Source of the DNA: DATATJ01 sp963789075
GTDB lineage: Bacteria; Acidobacteriota; Vicinamibacteria; Vicinamibacterales; CAVVIG01
Assembly (NCBI GenBank): GCA_963789075.1
Contig: CAWBJQ010000003.1
Coordinates: 186,001-250,000, forward strand
Direction of reading: 5' to 3'
DNA length: 64,000 nucleotides
Shown here: positions 17,010-27,816 of the stretch, one piece after another
Layout: each line of letters begins with the position of its first letter
How positions within the stretch are numbered: position 1 is the first letter of the stretch
Made by a program: the position numbers and the translations under genes
Notes under the pieces: model-generated
The model's input: only the letters and a program-made list of their open reading frames with translations
Told to the model about the DNA's origin: nothing
Databases searched by the model: none

Positions 17010-18347
17010 TCAGCTTTCGAACAGATAGTTCTCGCCGAGCGGACACCAGAACACGTCGATGACCTCGGCGCTGGTCTTCGCGTAGGGATTGCGCGTCCAA
17101 CTTCGGACTAGGTGGGGCACTGTCGAATCGATGTAGCATGCATCGCCAGCGTGAAGTGTTTCGTGCACCTCCTCGTTTCCGACGTACGTCGTGAGCTCGA
17201 GGTCGCCCTGCAGTACGTAGATGAATTCCTGGCCGTGGTGCTCATGCAGCGTCAGGGTCTCCAGATCGACATTGAGGATCCGCAGAAAGTACGGGTACAT
17301 CTCCTGGGCGGGAAAGCCGGCGACGAGCGGCTGGCAGGTCTTTGACGCCGCCGCGTGCGGGCGCTCGACCGGCGTCCGCCGCGGCCGCGCCGGAATCGAC
17401 TCGACGTCCGCCGAGCGGCGGACGAAGTAGTACGGCGGGCGGGCGGCCAGCCCGATCAACTCGCGCAGCGGTTTGCCGAATGCGCGCGCCAGGTTGAGCA
17501 CCGCTTCCAGCGGAATCGTCCGCTCGCCGCGCTCGATCGCGTGCATCTGACGCTCGCTCAACCCCGCCGAGCGCGCCACGCGTTCGATCGGCCAGCCGTG
17601 CGCCTCGCGCAGCAGCAGCAGCCTCTCGCCGATCTGCCGCTTCAAGTTCGATGTCCCATTTCCGGTGTGCGCGATCGCGCGCGCGTGCGTCCAATCGACG
17701 CCGCCGCCCATCGACGCCGACGGAGAGCAGGACACATGCAAGGTCTCGCTCGCCTCGGACTCGAGCGATCGAAAGCCGTGCGGCAGATCGGATCGGAAAT
17801 ACACGGAATCGCCGCGGCCCAGCTGCTCACGCCGTTCTCCATCGGGGGTTGTGATGCGGAACTCAATGGTGCCGCGAACGACGAACGTGAACTCCTCCTC
17901 GTGGTGGCAGCAGCAGCACAGCTCGCGTTCGTCCATCGCGACGATGCGCCCAAGTGCCGGCTCGAGGTGGCGGCCGACGAACAGACTAGCCAATGGCCAG
18001 TACTGGTTCGGCGTGAAAACTGCGTCTCCACTGCCAGGACTCAAGAGTCGCATCGGCTGCGGCGGCGCCGTCCGCACGTCATCGCCTCGGGCGATCTGAT
18101 AGGGCACCAGCAGGTCCTGCGGAACGAGCGCATCGACGGGTGTCTGCAGGGCCTCGGCGAAGCGGAGCACTTCTTCAAGATCGAGTCGAAGGAGCTCGTT
18201 CTCGATCTGGGAGAGGCGCGCTGAAGACGTTCCTAGCAGACGCGCCGTCTGCCGAAGGGTCAGTCCGCGGCGCTGCCGCGCATTGCGAATTCGGCGGCCG
18301 AGCTTGAGTTCGGAATAGGCAAGCAGATGGGAACTGTAAACCGGCAT
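17010..18347 (-). CDS. Double-module XRE-cupin transcriptional regulator
   Basis: 445 residues built of two copies of HTH_3 plus cupin_2. First HTH at about 15-70 (RRIRNARQRRGLTLRQTARL, LSQIENELL) with a cupin at about 140-215 (FTFVVRGTIEFRI, LPHGFRS). Second HTH at about 240-295 (ERLLLLREAHGWPIERVARS, MHAIERGERTIP) with a cupin at about 360-440 (EFIYVLQGDLELTTYV, VPHLVRSW). Single-module relatives repress catabolic or polyamine genes and sense a small ligand in the cupin. The tandem form is less common. A Cys/His-rich stretch ELCCCCHHEEE before the first cupin could bind metal. It is divergent from the TonB receptor at 18512 and likely controls the shared intergenic region. Confidence 0.85.
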   Translation of the reverse strand: MPVYSSHLLAYSELKLGRRIRNARQRRGLTLRQTARLLGTSSARLSQIENELLRLDLEEVLRFAEALQTPVDALVPQDLLVPYQIARGDDVRTAPPQPMRLLSPGSGDAVFTPNQYWPLASLFVGRHLEPALGRIVAMDERELCCCCHHEEEFTFVVRGTIEFRITTPDGERREQLGRGDSVYFRSDLPHGFRSLESEASETLHVSCSPSASMGGGVDWTHARAIAHTGNGTSNLKRQIGERLLLLREAHGWPIERVARSAGLSERQMHAIERGERTIPLEAVLNLARAFGKPLRELIGLAARPPYYFVRRSADVESIPARPRRTPVERPHAAASKTCQPLVAGFPAQEMYPYFLRILNVDLETLTLHEHHGQEFIYVLQGDLELTTYVGNEEVHETLHAGDACYIDSTVPHLVRSWTRNPYAKTSAEVIDVFWCPLGENYLFES

Positions 18348-18376
18348 GGCGATTAGCAGTTTATGTTATTGGAAAT

Positions 18377-18390
18377 AATATCGCAATATT
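18377..18390. promoter_or_regulatory. Inverted repeat, candidate operator
   Basis: AATAT-CGCA-ATATT lies 30-43 bases from the start of the XRE-cupin gene, in an AT-rich island unlike the surrounding GC-rich DNA. A second palindrome, GAATATTC, is at 18433-18440, directly upstream of the -35 box for the receptor gene. Plausible binding sites for the adjacent regulator. Confidence 0.4.
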
Positions 18391-18443
18391 CTGAACAAGT
18401 ACTGTATTAGACCAAAATATAGACAAACAACTGAATATTCTCG

Positions 18444-18472
18444 TTGACAGCCGCCTTCTGACGCCTTATATA
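18444..18472 (+). promoter_or_regulatory. Sigma-70 promoter of the TonB receptor gene
   Basis: TTGACA (18444-18449), a 17-base spacer, then TATATA (18467-18472). This is a near-consensus housekeeping promoter, with a GGAGG ribosome site (18498-18502) before the ATG at 18512. Confidence 0.7.
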
Positions 18473-18511
18473 TCCCCGCATCTACCTCGTCTTCAACGGA
18501 GGTTAAACGCC

Positions 18512-21439
18512 ATGTTGAGGCTGATGCGTGTCGGATTCGGCGTGATGGTCGCCGCTTCGGTCCTCGTCGCGGCCGCGTCCGCGCAAACGGCTCTGGGCAC
18601 ACTGCGCGGAGTCGTGCTCGACCAGCAGGGTGCCGCGCTTCCCGGCGTTACCGTCACCGCCCGTCAAACAGACACGAACACTACGAGCACCGCCGTCACT
18701 GGAGCGGTGGGACAGTACCTCCTTCCGAACCTGCGGCCCGGCCACTACGAAATCACGGCGGAGCTGTCCGGGTTCGGCCCGAAGAAGCAGCAGCTCGACA
18801 TCCGCGTCGGCCAGGATCTGACGGTCGATTTACGGATGGAATTGGCCGGCGTGGTGGAGTCGGTCGAGGTCGTCGCGCGAAGCGTTCCTGTGGAGACTCA
18901 GAGCACGCTGGCGACGGTCATCACCAACAAGCAGATCGACGATCTGCCGACGGTCAACCGCGACTTCAGCCAACTTGCGATTTTGTCGCCGGGCGCGACC
19001 TCTTCGAACGCGACGGGCACCGGCCAGGGAACCGGCGTGTCGATCTCGGGTCAGCGACCGTTCGTCAACGGCATCATCGTTGATGGCGCGTCGAACCAGA
19101 TGCAGTTCTACGGCCGCCAGGGGAACGGCTTTCCGCAGGACTGGATCCAGGAATTCCAGGTCCTCACCAACTCGTTCAGCGCTGAGTTCGGTCAGGCCGC
19201 AGGCGGCATGCTCAATGTCATCACGCGCAGTGGCGCGAACACCCTCAAAGGCCGCGCCTATGGGTTCTTCCGCGACGACAAGTTCGACAGCGCGCCATTC
19301 GCGGGGAAATACGATGCGAATAAGCAGCCCATTTTCCTCACGGCGCCGCCGCCGTTTACGCAGCAGCGCTACGGCGGTTTTCTCGGCGGCCCGATCGTCA
19401 AGGACAAGATCTTCTACTTTGGCGGCATCGAGCACCTGAACCTCGCCTCGTCGGAAGTGTTGGGCATCTCGGATTACTGGCGGCAGTTCGTTACCGACAC
19501 CGTTATTCCGACCGGCGAGCACGAGACGGTTGGCATGGGCAAAGTCGACGTGAACTTCGATCAGAATAACCGCGCGTATTTCCGCTACACCGACGATTAC
19601 AAGCGTTACCCGAACCTCGGCGGTACATCGCCGGGGGCGGTCTCCCCGCTTTCAACGCTCGAGACGCGGGAAACCTTCGGTGGGCCCCTATGGAACGTGC
19701 TCGGCAATTGGTCAAGCACGCTGACGTCGACGACGTTCAACGAACTGCGCGTGACGTACGGCGTGAACAAACCGTGGATTCTGGCGAACATTGCCGGCGG
19801 CCTCGGCGGATCGGCGCTGCTCGCAGCCGCTGGGTACAACACGACGGTGGGCAACCCGACAGGGCAATACGCCGTCATCACGTATCCGGGTGCAAGCTTC
19901 GGCGCGACGTCATTTACGGGGCTCGAAGGCGAAGGCAACCTGTTCGTCATCGACAATTTCTCGCTCGTGCGTGGCCGCCATCAGTTCAAGGTCGGTGGCG
20001 TCATCGCGCGCCAGCAGATGTACATGGACGTCGAGGCGGCGCACCTCGGGCAGTACAGCTTCACCCAGGACAAGATCTTCAACATCAACGATCCTTCGAC
20101 GTACCCGTCCTCGTTCAGCGGCAACATCGGCAGCGGCATTGCCAATCCGGCCGTGTGGAACCCCTCCGTGTACGTGCAGGACACGTGGCAGGTCCGCAAC
20201 GATGTCACGCTGAACCTCGGCGCCCGCTACGACCTCGATCTATCACCCACGACTGTGAATGACTACGTCGACGCGTATAACCAGCGTATCGTCGCGCGCT
20301 TGGGTGGCGCGCCGCCGCTGCAGAAATCAGTCGCCGACAAGAACAACATCGCGCCGCGGCTCGGCATGGTCTGGGTACCAACCGCCGATCGCAAGACGAC
20401 GCTGCGCGGTAGCTTCGGGTTTTACTACGACCAGAACCACTGGAACTTCACTGACATCTACCTGAACGAGACGCTGCTCGCGCTGCGGCGCGTGAGCCTG
20501 AACGCGAACACGCAGGCGGGCAACCCGTTTTGGACGCCAGGCAACACGGCGATCGGCATCGCTCAGATGCGCAACTTCCTGGCAACGAACTTCCCAGCGT
20601 ATCCGAACCTGAGCGGCCTGCCGTATCCCGTCGAGAGCATCCTCGGCATGCAGCCGAACTACAAGATCCCGTACTCGGCTAACCTGGCCGTCGGCGTGAC
20701 GCACGAGTTCGGCAACAGGCTGAGCGCGCGCATCGATTACGTGCACACTCACACGTACGACGCGACCATCGGCCCGGACACCAACTGGACGATCAACCCC
20801 GACGGCACCTACGCACGGAAGGATCCCCGCTACGCCAACATCACGCTGGTCGGCAACTGCGATCTGTCCGGCAACTGTGGCTTCATCAGCTACAACGGCA
20901 TCGAAACGCATGCGGATCTGCGACCGTCGCCGAGTAGCCACGTCGGTGTGTCGTACACCTTGTCGAAGACGACGTCCAACACGTCGACCGGTCTCAGCAC
21001 GGGGGGAATCACGAATCCGTTCAACCTCAATGAGGACCTCGGGCCTGACGATAACGATCGGCGGCACAACCTCGTCGCCGATGCCTCCTATACGATTCCG
21101 AAGATCGCAGTGCAATTCGCCGGCATCTCGACGTATCAGAGTGCGCTGCCGTATAGCGTCACCAGTAGCATCCTCGTCGGCACGCGGCCGTTCTCGCAGC
21201 GCCCCGAGCCGCGCAATGATCGGCGCGGCGATTCGTACAGCGACACAGACTTGCGCGTCAGCAAGATCATTCATCTTGGCGGGAAGAACACGGGGACGCT
21301 GTTCTGGGAGATGTTCAACATTACCAACACCAACAACTGGCTGCGGTACCAGGGCAGCCTGCAGTCGTCACAGTACGGCTTGGCGCTGACTGAAGGGCCG
21401 AAGCGCCAGCAGCAACTTGGATTCCGGATCGATTTCTGA
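18512..21439 (+). CDS. TonB-dependent receptor, Oar-like, with carboxypeptidase-regulatory domain
   Basis: 975 residues, intact. Signal peptide to about residue 24 (VLVAAASAQ). A CarboxypepD_reg-like domain at about 27-110 has GVVLDQQGAALPGVTVTA and GQYLLPNLRPGHYEI. The plug domain includes ISGQRPFVNGIIVDG and EFQVLTNSFSAEFGQAAGG, LNVITRSG. The beta-barrel follows and ends in an aromatic residue (QLGFRIDF). Oar-type receptors of Acidobacteriota are thought to import oligomeric or peptide substrates with TonB energy, and substrates are mostly unknown. It is the first gene of a set with the amidohydrolase and aldehyde dehydrogenase, under the promoter at 18444. Confidence 0.92.
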   Translation: MLRLMRVGFGVMVAASVLVAAASAQTALGTLRGVVLDQQGAALPGVTVTARQTDTNTTSTAVTGAVGQYLLPNLRPGHYEITAELSGFGPKKQQLDIRVGQDLTVDLRMELAGVVESVEVVARSVPVETQSTLATVITNKQIDDLPTVNRDFSQLAILSPGATSSNATGTGQGTGVSISGQRPFVNGIIVDGASNQMQFYGRQGNGFPQDWIQEFQVLTNSFSAEFGQAAGGMLNVITRSGANTLKGRAYGFFRDDKFDSAPFAGKYDANKQPIFLTAPPPFTQQRYGGFLGGPIVKDKIFYFGGIEHLNLASSEVLGISDYWRQFVTDTVIPTGEHETVGMGKVDVNFDQNNRAYFRYTDDYKRYPNLGGTSPGAVSPLSTLETRETFGGPLWNVLGNWSSTLTSTTFNELRVTYGVNKPWILANIAGGLGGSALLAAAGYNTTVGNPTGQYAVITYPGASFGATSFTGLEGEGNLFVIDNFSLVRGRHQFKVGGVIARQQMYMDVEAAHLGQYSFTQDKIFNINDPSTYPSSFSGNIGSGIANPAVWNPSVYVQDTWQVRNDVTLNLGARYDLDLSPTTVNDYVDAYNQRIVARLGGAPPLQKSVADKNNIAPRLGMVWVPTADRKTTLRGSFGFYYDQNHWNFTDIYLNETLLALRRVSLNANTQAGNPFWTPGNTAIGIAQMRNFLATNFPAYPNLSGLPYPVESILGMQPNYKIPYSANLAVGVTHEFGNRLSARIDYVHTHTYDATIGPDTNWTINPDGTYARKDPRYANITLVGNCDLSGNCGFISYNGIETHADLRPSPSSHVGVSYTLSKTTSNTSTGLSTGGITNPFNLNEDLGPDDNDRRHNLVADASYTIPKIAVQFAGISTYQSALPYSVTSSILVGTRPFSQRPEPRNDRRGDSYSDTDLRVSKIIHLGGKNTGTLFWEMFNITNTNNWLRYQGSLQSSQYGLALTEGPKRQQQLGFRIDF

Positions 21440-21525
21440 GCCACGGTTTGCATGATCGAGACACGGGCGGCTCACGACGCCGCGGCCGTTCGCGTGTCGA
21501 TGAACCGATTGCCAAAGGAGAAGCG

Positions 21526-22905
21526 ATGATGCGCACTCGCGTGTTCGTAGTGGCCGTCCTGGTTGCCGTCGGCGGCTTCGGTCTCGCCGCCCAAGGGGGG
21601 CGCGGGCGCGGCGGGCAAGCAGCTGGCGCCACGCCGAAGATCACAGCTATCCGGGCCGGCCGACTGATCGATCCGGAAACCGGTACTGCGTCGGCCAATC
21701 AGATCATCCTCGTTCAGGGTGAGACGATCGCCGATGTCGGCCCGAATGTCGCGATTCCGCCCGGGGCCGAAGTCATCGATCTGTCCAAGTCGACGGTCCT
21801 CCCTGGATTCGTCGACACGCACACCCACGAGGCGATGACGTACAAGGAAACCCCCGAGAACAACGTCTACTACTACACCTACGTGACTGATTCGACACCG
21901 CTCCGGGCAATTCAGGCGGCGTCGAACGCGCTGCAGCTCCTGAGCTCCGGCTTCACGGTCGTGTGCGACGTCGGCAACAACGGGTTGTATGCGGACACCG
22001 CGCTCCGTCAAGCGATCGAGCAGGGATGGCTACCAGGACCGACAATCATTCCGTCGGGGATCATCATCAGCACGACCGGCGGGCAGTTCACGCCGACGCC
22101 GGAAATGTCCAAGTACCACAACATCGTCTACCCCGAGTACCTTGAAGCCAATAGCCGCGACGAGATCGTCAAGGCTGTCCGCGAGAACCTGCTGTTCGGC
22201 GCCAAGGTGATCAAGATCTGCCTGGACTGCAAGCCCTGGGGCTACTCCGTCGACGACATCAAGCTGTTCATCAGTGAAGCCGCCAAGGGCGGCGCGAAGG
22301 TCAACGCGCACGTGCAGACGCGCGACGGTGCGCAGCGGGCCATCGATGCCGGCCTCCATGTGATTTCGCACGGGCAGCAGCTCACACCCGAGCAGCACGC
22401 GCAGATGGCGCAGAAGAGCATCTACCTGGCAAGCACCGATACGCCGTTCACGGACTATCGCGGGTCCGAGCAGGGGCAGCAGCACGCCGCCGACGAGCTC
22501 AAGGACGCATGGCAGAAGGGCGTCGCTGTCACCTTCTCGACCGACATGGATTATTGGAACGAGAAGATGAAGAACGACAAGGGCGAGTGGATGAATCGCG
22601 GCGACCTGACGATCGCCTTTCTGCAGACGTGGAAGGCCGCGGGCATTCCGGCAAAAGACATCTTGAAGGCAATGACGATCAACGGCTACAAGGCCGCTGA
22701 TGTCCTCAAGGATCAGCGCGGCCCCCTCAAGAAGGGCTACTTCGCCGACCTCATCGCGATCGACGGCGATCCATTTCAGAACATCGATGCCATTCGCAAT
22801 GTGCAGTTCGTGATGAAGAACGGTGAAGTGTTCAAGCGCAACGGCGTGATGACCATAGACAAGCTGCTGCATTCGGGGCCGGTCAACGGCTACCGACGGC
22901 GATGA
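21526..22905 (+). CDS. Exported amidohydrolase (imidazolonepropionase-like)
   Basis: 459 residues from the ATG at 21526, preceded by AAGGAG. Signal peptide MMRTRVFVVAVLVAVGGFGL. The TIM-barrel metal ligands appear in order: His99 and His101 in DTHTHEAM, a candidate carboxylated Lys in KVIKICLD, His in VNAHVQT, His in VISHGQQ, and catalytic Asp in STDMDYW. The C-terminal sandwich closes with GYFADLIAIDGDP. Related exported enzymes cleave cyclic amides or dipeptides (Xaa-Pro-type prolidases), so the exact bond is unknown. It follows the receptor by 86 bases and overlaps the dehydrogenase by 4 bases (ATGA), indicating one transcript. Confidence 0.9.
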   Translation: MMRTRVFVVAVLVAVGGFGLAAQGGRGRGGQAAGATPKITAIRAGRLIDPETGTASANQIILVQGETIADVGPNVAIPPGAEVIDLSKSTVLPGFVDTHTHEAMTYKETPENNVYYYTYVTDSTPLRAIQAASNALQLLSSGFTVVCDVGNNGLYADTALRQAIEQGWLPGPTIIPSGIIISTTGGQFTPTPEMSKYHNIVYPEYLEANSRDEIVKAVRENLLFGAKVIKICLDCKPWGYSVDDIKLFISEAAKGGAKVNAHVQTRDGAQRAIDAGLHVISHGQQLTPEQHAQMAQKSIYLASTDTPFTDYRGSEQGQQHAADELKDAWQKGVAVTFSTDMDYWNEKMKNDKGEWMNRGDLTIAFLQTWKAAGIPAKDILKAMTINGYKAADVLKDQRGPLKKGYFADLIAIDGDPFQNIDAIRNVQFVMKNGEVFKRNGVMTIDKLLHSGPVNGYRRR

Positions 22906-24329
22906 TCACGCCGGCCGAACCGGTCGGGCTGTTCGTCGGCGGCGAGTGGATTGCGCGTGACCAATCCCTCGAGGTGAACAACCCGTTTGACGGGCGCCGT
23001 GTGGCTGCGGTCGCGCGCGCGACGGCCGAGGACGCCCGCGCGGCCGTGAGCGCGGCCAAGGCGTCACTCGCGCACGATTTTCCGTTGCACGCTCGGTACG
23101 AGGTGTTGATGCGGGCTGCAGACCGCATCGAAGCCGGTCAGGCCGCGTACGCGGAGGCGATCGCGCGAGAAGGCAGCAAGACCATTCGCGAAGCGCGGCG
23201 CGAACCGCCGCGAGCGGCGACCATCCTGCGTCTCTCGGCAGAAGAGGGCCGGCGTCTGGCCGGCGAGACGCTGCCGTTCGACAGCCGGCCCGGATCCGAG
23301 AACCGCGTCGGATACTACTTTCGCGTGCCGGTGGGCATCGTCGCGGCGATTAACCCGTTCAACGATCCCCTCGCACTCGCCGCCCACAAGATCGGCCCCG
23401 CGCTCGCAACGGGCAATGCGGTCGTGCTCAAACCGGCGTCGGCGACACCGCTGTCGGCGCTGCGGATCGCCGCGGATTTGGCAGCGGCGGGCCTGCCGCC
23501 CGGCCGCCTCAACGTGGTCACCGGGTCGGGGGAAGACGTGGGCACCGCACTTGTGATGGACCCGCGCGTCCGCTTGGTAACCTTCACGGGCGGGGTTGTG
23601 ACCGGCGAGCGCTTAACGAAAATGGCCGGCCTCAAGAAACTCTCGATGGAGCTCGGCTCGAATTCGCCTGTGATCGTCATGCCGGATGCGCGGCTCGACC
23701 GCGCCGTGTCGGCCATCGCCAATGGCGCTTTTGCGCAGGCGGGACAGAACTGTCTCGGCGTGCAACGCGTGTTTGTGCACGAGAGCGTCTACGACACGTT
23801 CAGAGACGCGTTCGTCGCCCACGTCGGGCGCCTGAAAGCGGGATCGTCGCTCGACGAATCCGTAGATGTCTGCGCGATGATTGACGAGCCGCAGGCGGCG
23901 CGGATCGAATCGTGGATTCTCCAAGCGGTCGGTGCTGGCGCGCGGGTGCTGGTCGGTGGCCGCCGCGAGGGCTGTACCATGTGGCCGACGGTGCTGGAGC
24001 GTGTCGCGCGCGGAACCTCGCTGAACGACGAGGAGGCCTACGGCCCCGTCGTGTCCCTCTACCGTGTGTCGTCGCTCCACGCGGCGATCGAGTGCGCGAA
24101 CGACGTGCAGTACGGCCTCCACGCCGCGATCTTCACCGAGAGCCTGCGCGATGCATTTGCCGCCATTCGTGGCCTCAATGTCGGGGGCGTGATGGTCAAC
24201 GACTCGACTGATTACCGCCTCGACATCATGCCGTTCGGCGGAATGAAGCACAGCGGGATCGGCCGCGAAGGCGTCCGGTTCGCCTGCGAGCTGATGACTG
24301 AAACGCGCGTGGTCTGTATGAACCTCTAA
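22902..24329 (+). CDS. NAD(P)-dependent aldehyde dehydrogenase
   Basis: 475 residues. Complete ALDH fold: NAD-binding VPVGIVAAINPFNDP and VLKPASATPLSAL, catalytic Glu250 in MELGSNSPVIV, catalytic Cys284 in GQNCLGVQR, and the C-terminal PFGGMKHSGIGREG. It is closest in appearance to the succinate-semialdehyde, lactaldehyde or methylmalonate-semialdehyde type branch. Its N-terminus overlaps the amidohydrolase stop, so translation is coupled. It probably oxidises an aldehyde released from the imported substrate, but the aldehyde's identity is not determinable. Confidence 0.9.
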   Translation: MITPAEPVGLFVGGEWIARDQSLEVNNPFDGRRVAAVARATAEDARAAVSAAKASLAHDFPLHARYEVLMRAADRIEAGQAAYAEAIAREGSKTIREARREPPRAATILRLSAEEGRRLAGETLPFDSRPGSENRVGYYFRVPVGIVAAINPFNDPLALAAHKIGPALATGNAVVLKPASATPLSALRIAADLAAAGLPPGRLNVVTGSGEDVGTALVMDPRVRLVTFTGGVVTGERLTKMAGLKKLSMELGSNSPVIVMPDARLDRAVSAIANGAFAQAGQNCLGVQRVFVHESVYDTFRDAFVAHVGRLKAGSSLDESVDVCAMIDEPQAARIESWILQAVGAGARVLVGGRREGCTMWPTVLERVARGTSLNDEEAYGPVVSLYRVSSLHAAIECANDVQYGLHAAIFTESLRDAFAAIRGLNVGGVMVNDSTDYRLDIMPFGGMKHSGIGREGVRFACELMTETRVVCMNL

Positions 24330-24394
24330 CTTATACTTCGTGATTCTGTTGCTCGCGCACGCGTGCCGTTGTCCCGCCACTTATGGGAATTCAT

Positions 24395-27300
24395 ATGACA
24401 TCGAGACGACTCGCTCGCCTGTTGGCTGCCCACGACCTCGGTCCTTCTCGGCGGCCTGTTGGGATTTGGATTCCATCCCTCCGCCAAGGAGACTGCCGCA
24501 CCGACCAATTGATCCGGGCCTCTACTCCGGACTGAGGTGGCGCAACATCGGTCCCTTCCGGGCTGGTCGCGTCGCCTCGGTAACGGGAGTGATCGGTCAA
24601 CCGGGAGTCTTCTACATGGGACTTCCTGCCGGCGGGGTCTGGAAGACCACCAGCGCGGGAACCACCTGGTTTCCCGTGTTCGACGACGTCAAGGAAGTGG
24701 CGTCGGTTGGCTCGATTCAGGTGGCGCCGTCGGATCCCAACGTGATTTACGCCGGGACCGGCGATCGAGGTGCAGGGCGGGGCGATTAACGAGGGCAACG
24801 GCGTCTACAAGTCCACGGATGCCGGAAAGACCTGGCAGCATCTGCCGGGACTCGAGAGCACCAAGAACATCCCCGCGCTCCTCGTCGATCCCAAGGATCC
24901 CAGCCTCGTCCTCATCGCCGCCAACGGGAACGTCCGCGAAAAGACCGATCAGCGCGGTGTCTTTCGCACCACTGACGGTGGCAGGACATGGACTCGCACT
25001 TTGAAGGTCGATGACGAGATCGGCGCGCAGAGCATCGCGTGGGCGTTCGACAATCCGCGGGTGATGCTCGCTACGACTATTCGTCACTACACGGCGCCAG
25101 GCGAGCTCGGCGCCCGCGGAGGGAACGCCGGAGGCGGCCGCGCCGCCGGCGCGCCTGGCGTGCCGAGCGGGACATCAATCTACAAGTCGACCGATGAAGG
25201 GGCCACGTGGACGGAGCTCCACGGCACCGGACTTCCGGCCATGACCGGACGAACCACCGTTGCCGTCGCCATGAACACCAATTCGCAGCGGATGTTCATC
25301 ATCGGCGGATTCGGTCTCTACCGTTCCGACGACGGCGGCGCAACCTGGCACCAGGCCACGACCGACCGGCGCATCATCGGAACTAATTATTTGAACGGCG
25401 TCTGGGTCCATCCCAAGAATCCCGACATCGTCTACACGGTGGGCACCTGCAGTTACCGATCGCTCGACGGCGGCAAAACCTTCGACGGTTACAAGTGCGC
25501 TCCCGGCGGCGACGATCCGCAGGAGCTCTGGATCGACCCCACCAACGGTGACCGGCAATTCCTCGGCGTCGATCAGGGCGCCACGATCACGCTCGATGGC
25601 GGCAACACCTGGAGCTCCTGGTACAACCAGCCGACCGCCCAGATCTACCGGATCTCGGTCGACAACTCGTTCCCGTACTGGGTGCACGCCAGTCAGCAGG
25701 ATGCCTGCGCCGTCGCGGTGCGCAGTCGCGGGGAGCTCGGCGCCGTCACGATGCTCGACTGGTATCCCACACCCGCATATGAATTCGGGACCATCGTCGC
25801 CGATCCACTCAACCCGAAGATTGTCTACGGCGTGGGCTGGATGCAGGGGATCGTGAAGATCACCTACCCGAGCGGCCAGTTGATGAATGTCGCCCCCAAT
25901 GCGGACAGTTCGCTTGGGCTCAGGCGTACCGGCAATCAGCCGCTGGTGTGGACCGCCACTAATCCACACGAACTTCTGGCGGGTTACCAATACCTGATGA
26001 GCACGACCGACGGCGGTGTTCACTGGAAGCGCCTGTCTCCCGACCTCGGTAATCGCCAAGGGAGAGACGCCGCCGCCGACGGGCGGCGGGACCATTTTCA
26101 GTATTTCCACCTCGAGCGTGGCGCCGGGTGTGATCTGGGTCGGCACCTCCAACGGGCTGATCAAGGTGACCAAGGATCACGGGGTGACCTGGGAAGACGT
26201 CACCATGCCCAATCCTCCGCCACGCGGGACGCAAGTGTCCACCATCGACGCCTCGCATCAGAATCCCGCGACGGCGTATGTGTCGATGGATGCGCACGCC
26301 GTCGGCGACATGACGCCGTACATCTACCGCACGCACGACTACGGCAAGACCTGGACGCGAATTTCCAACGGCCTGGCCACCAACCAGCCGCACGGAAGTT
26401 TTGTGCGCGTCGTCCGCACCGACACGAAGCGGGCCGGATTGCTCTTCGCAGGAACCGAGAGCTCGGTCTATGTCTCTTTCGACGATGGCGACAACTGGCA
26501 ATCGCTGATGTTGAATCTTCCCACCACCGCGTTCCGCGACATGTTGATCAAGAACAACGATCTCGTGGTTGGAACCTATGGTCGGAGCGTCTGGATCCTC
26601 GACGACTTCTCACCGCTCCGTCAGATCACCGCTGCCGTGGGCGCGGAACCGGCCCACCTCTTCAAGCCCGGTGACGCCTACCGCCTGCGGCGGAATATCA
26701 ACGCGCGGCACGCCGTTCCCGCCGGAAATCCCGCACGGCGATAATCCGCCGCTCGGCGCGATCATCTATTACCATCTCGGCTCCAAGCCGACGGGTTACA
26801 TCACGCTCGACATCTCCGACGAGGCGGGCCGGGTGGTCCGCCACATGTCCAGCGCGCCCGTCACCCCCTATCCCGATCCCCCGCCGAGGCTCCCGGATTG
26901 GTGGTTGGAGCATCCCAAGCCGATGCCGACGGAGATCGGCACCAACCGGATCAACTGGAATCTCCGGTACGATGAACCGCCGGCGTTTGTCCACTGGTGG
27001 GAACACGTCACCGGCGCCATTCCCGGGGATACTCCGGCGTCGCCCGAAGGCCCGATGGTGATTCCCGGCGTGTACCGTCTCACGCTCACGGTGGATGGCA
27101 AATCGTACACGCAGCAGGTGACCGTGAAGAACGATCCGCACTCGCCGGCCACGCTGGCGGACTTGCGCGCACAGTATGAGTTGCAGGTGAAGCTCTACAA
27201 CGGCACCCGCCAATCGTGGGACGGTTACCGGCAAGTCAACGCGATGCGGGAGGCATTGGCGCGAGTGGTGAGCGCCAACCCGCCGGCCGAGGTGTCCACG

Positions 27301-27744
27301 GCGGCTGCAGCGCTCGATGCCAAGCTGCTGGCCCTCGCCGGCACTGGAATCGGCGGACGCGGTGGACGCGGCGGCCCGGCGCTCCCGCCCAACTTCACCT
27401 CGCTCAACGGCACGGAACCGGAGGAGGGCGCCGTGATGGTCTCCATGAACGGCCAGCTCAAGATCCAGGACTACGGCGACATGGCGCCCACCGAAACGAT
27501 GCGGAAAGCATGGACGCAGGTCTGCGGCGACATGCGCACCGCGCTCAGCGATTGGCAGGCCATCAACGCCAAGGATCTCGTGGCGTTGAATTCGCTGCTG
27601 ACGAGAAACAACCTTCAACGAATTCCGGCGGCGGCGCCGGCGATCGCAATGCCGGTGTGTACGTTGGGAGCCCAGACCGCAGGGACCGCGGCTGGCCCGT
27701 CGGCCGCTGCAAGCGGCAGAGGGAACGGGAGGGGCCGCCTCTAG
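24395..27744 (+). CDS. Secreted BNR/VPS10-like beta-propeller protein, interrupted by indels
   Basis: About 1,100 residues when read through at least five single-base shifts, near 24435, 24505, 24775, 26055 and 26725. The N-terminus MTSRRLARLLAA with a hydrophobic stretch is a signal peptide. LRWRNIGPFRAGRV then starts a propeller with many BNR/Asp-box repeats (GVYKSTDAGKTWQ, GVFRTTDGGRTW, SIYKSTDEGATW, GLYRSDDGGATW, YIYRTHDYGKTW, VYVSFDDGDNW). The C-terminal region has a Gly-rich tail. The family is common in Acidobacteriota as sortilin-like or 'glycosyl hydrolase' proteins, but catalytic residues are not obvious, so sialidase activity should not be assumed. No stop is shared by all frames, which favours assembly indels over decay. 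Confidence 0.8.
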
Positions 27745-27816
27745 CGGGCCCGAGCTGGGACGACGGGTCGCTGCGGGTGCCGTCTGCCGCGTCGGGATGG
27801 CTGTACGATTGGTGCG

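Noticed and set aside
20327..21274. 315-residue minus-strand open frame
   Set aside because: Antisense to the intact TonB receptor; repetitive Arg/Val composition is typical of a shadow frame.
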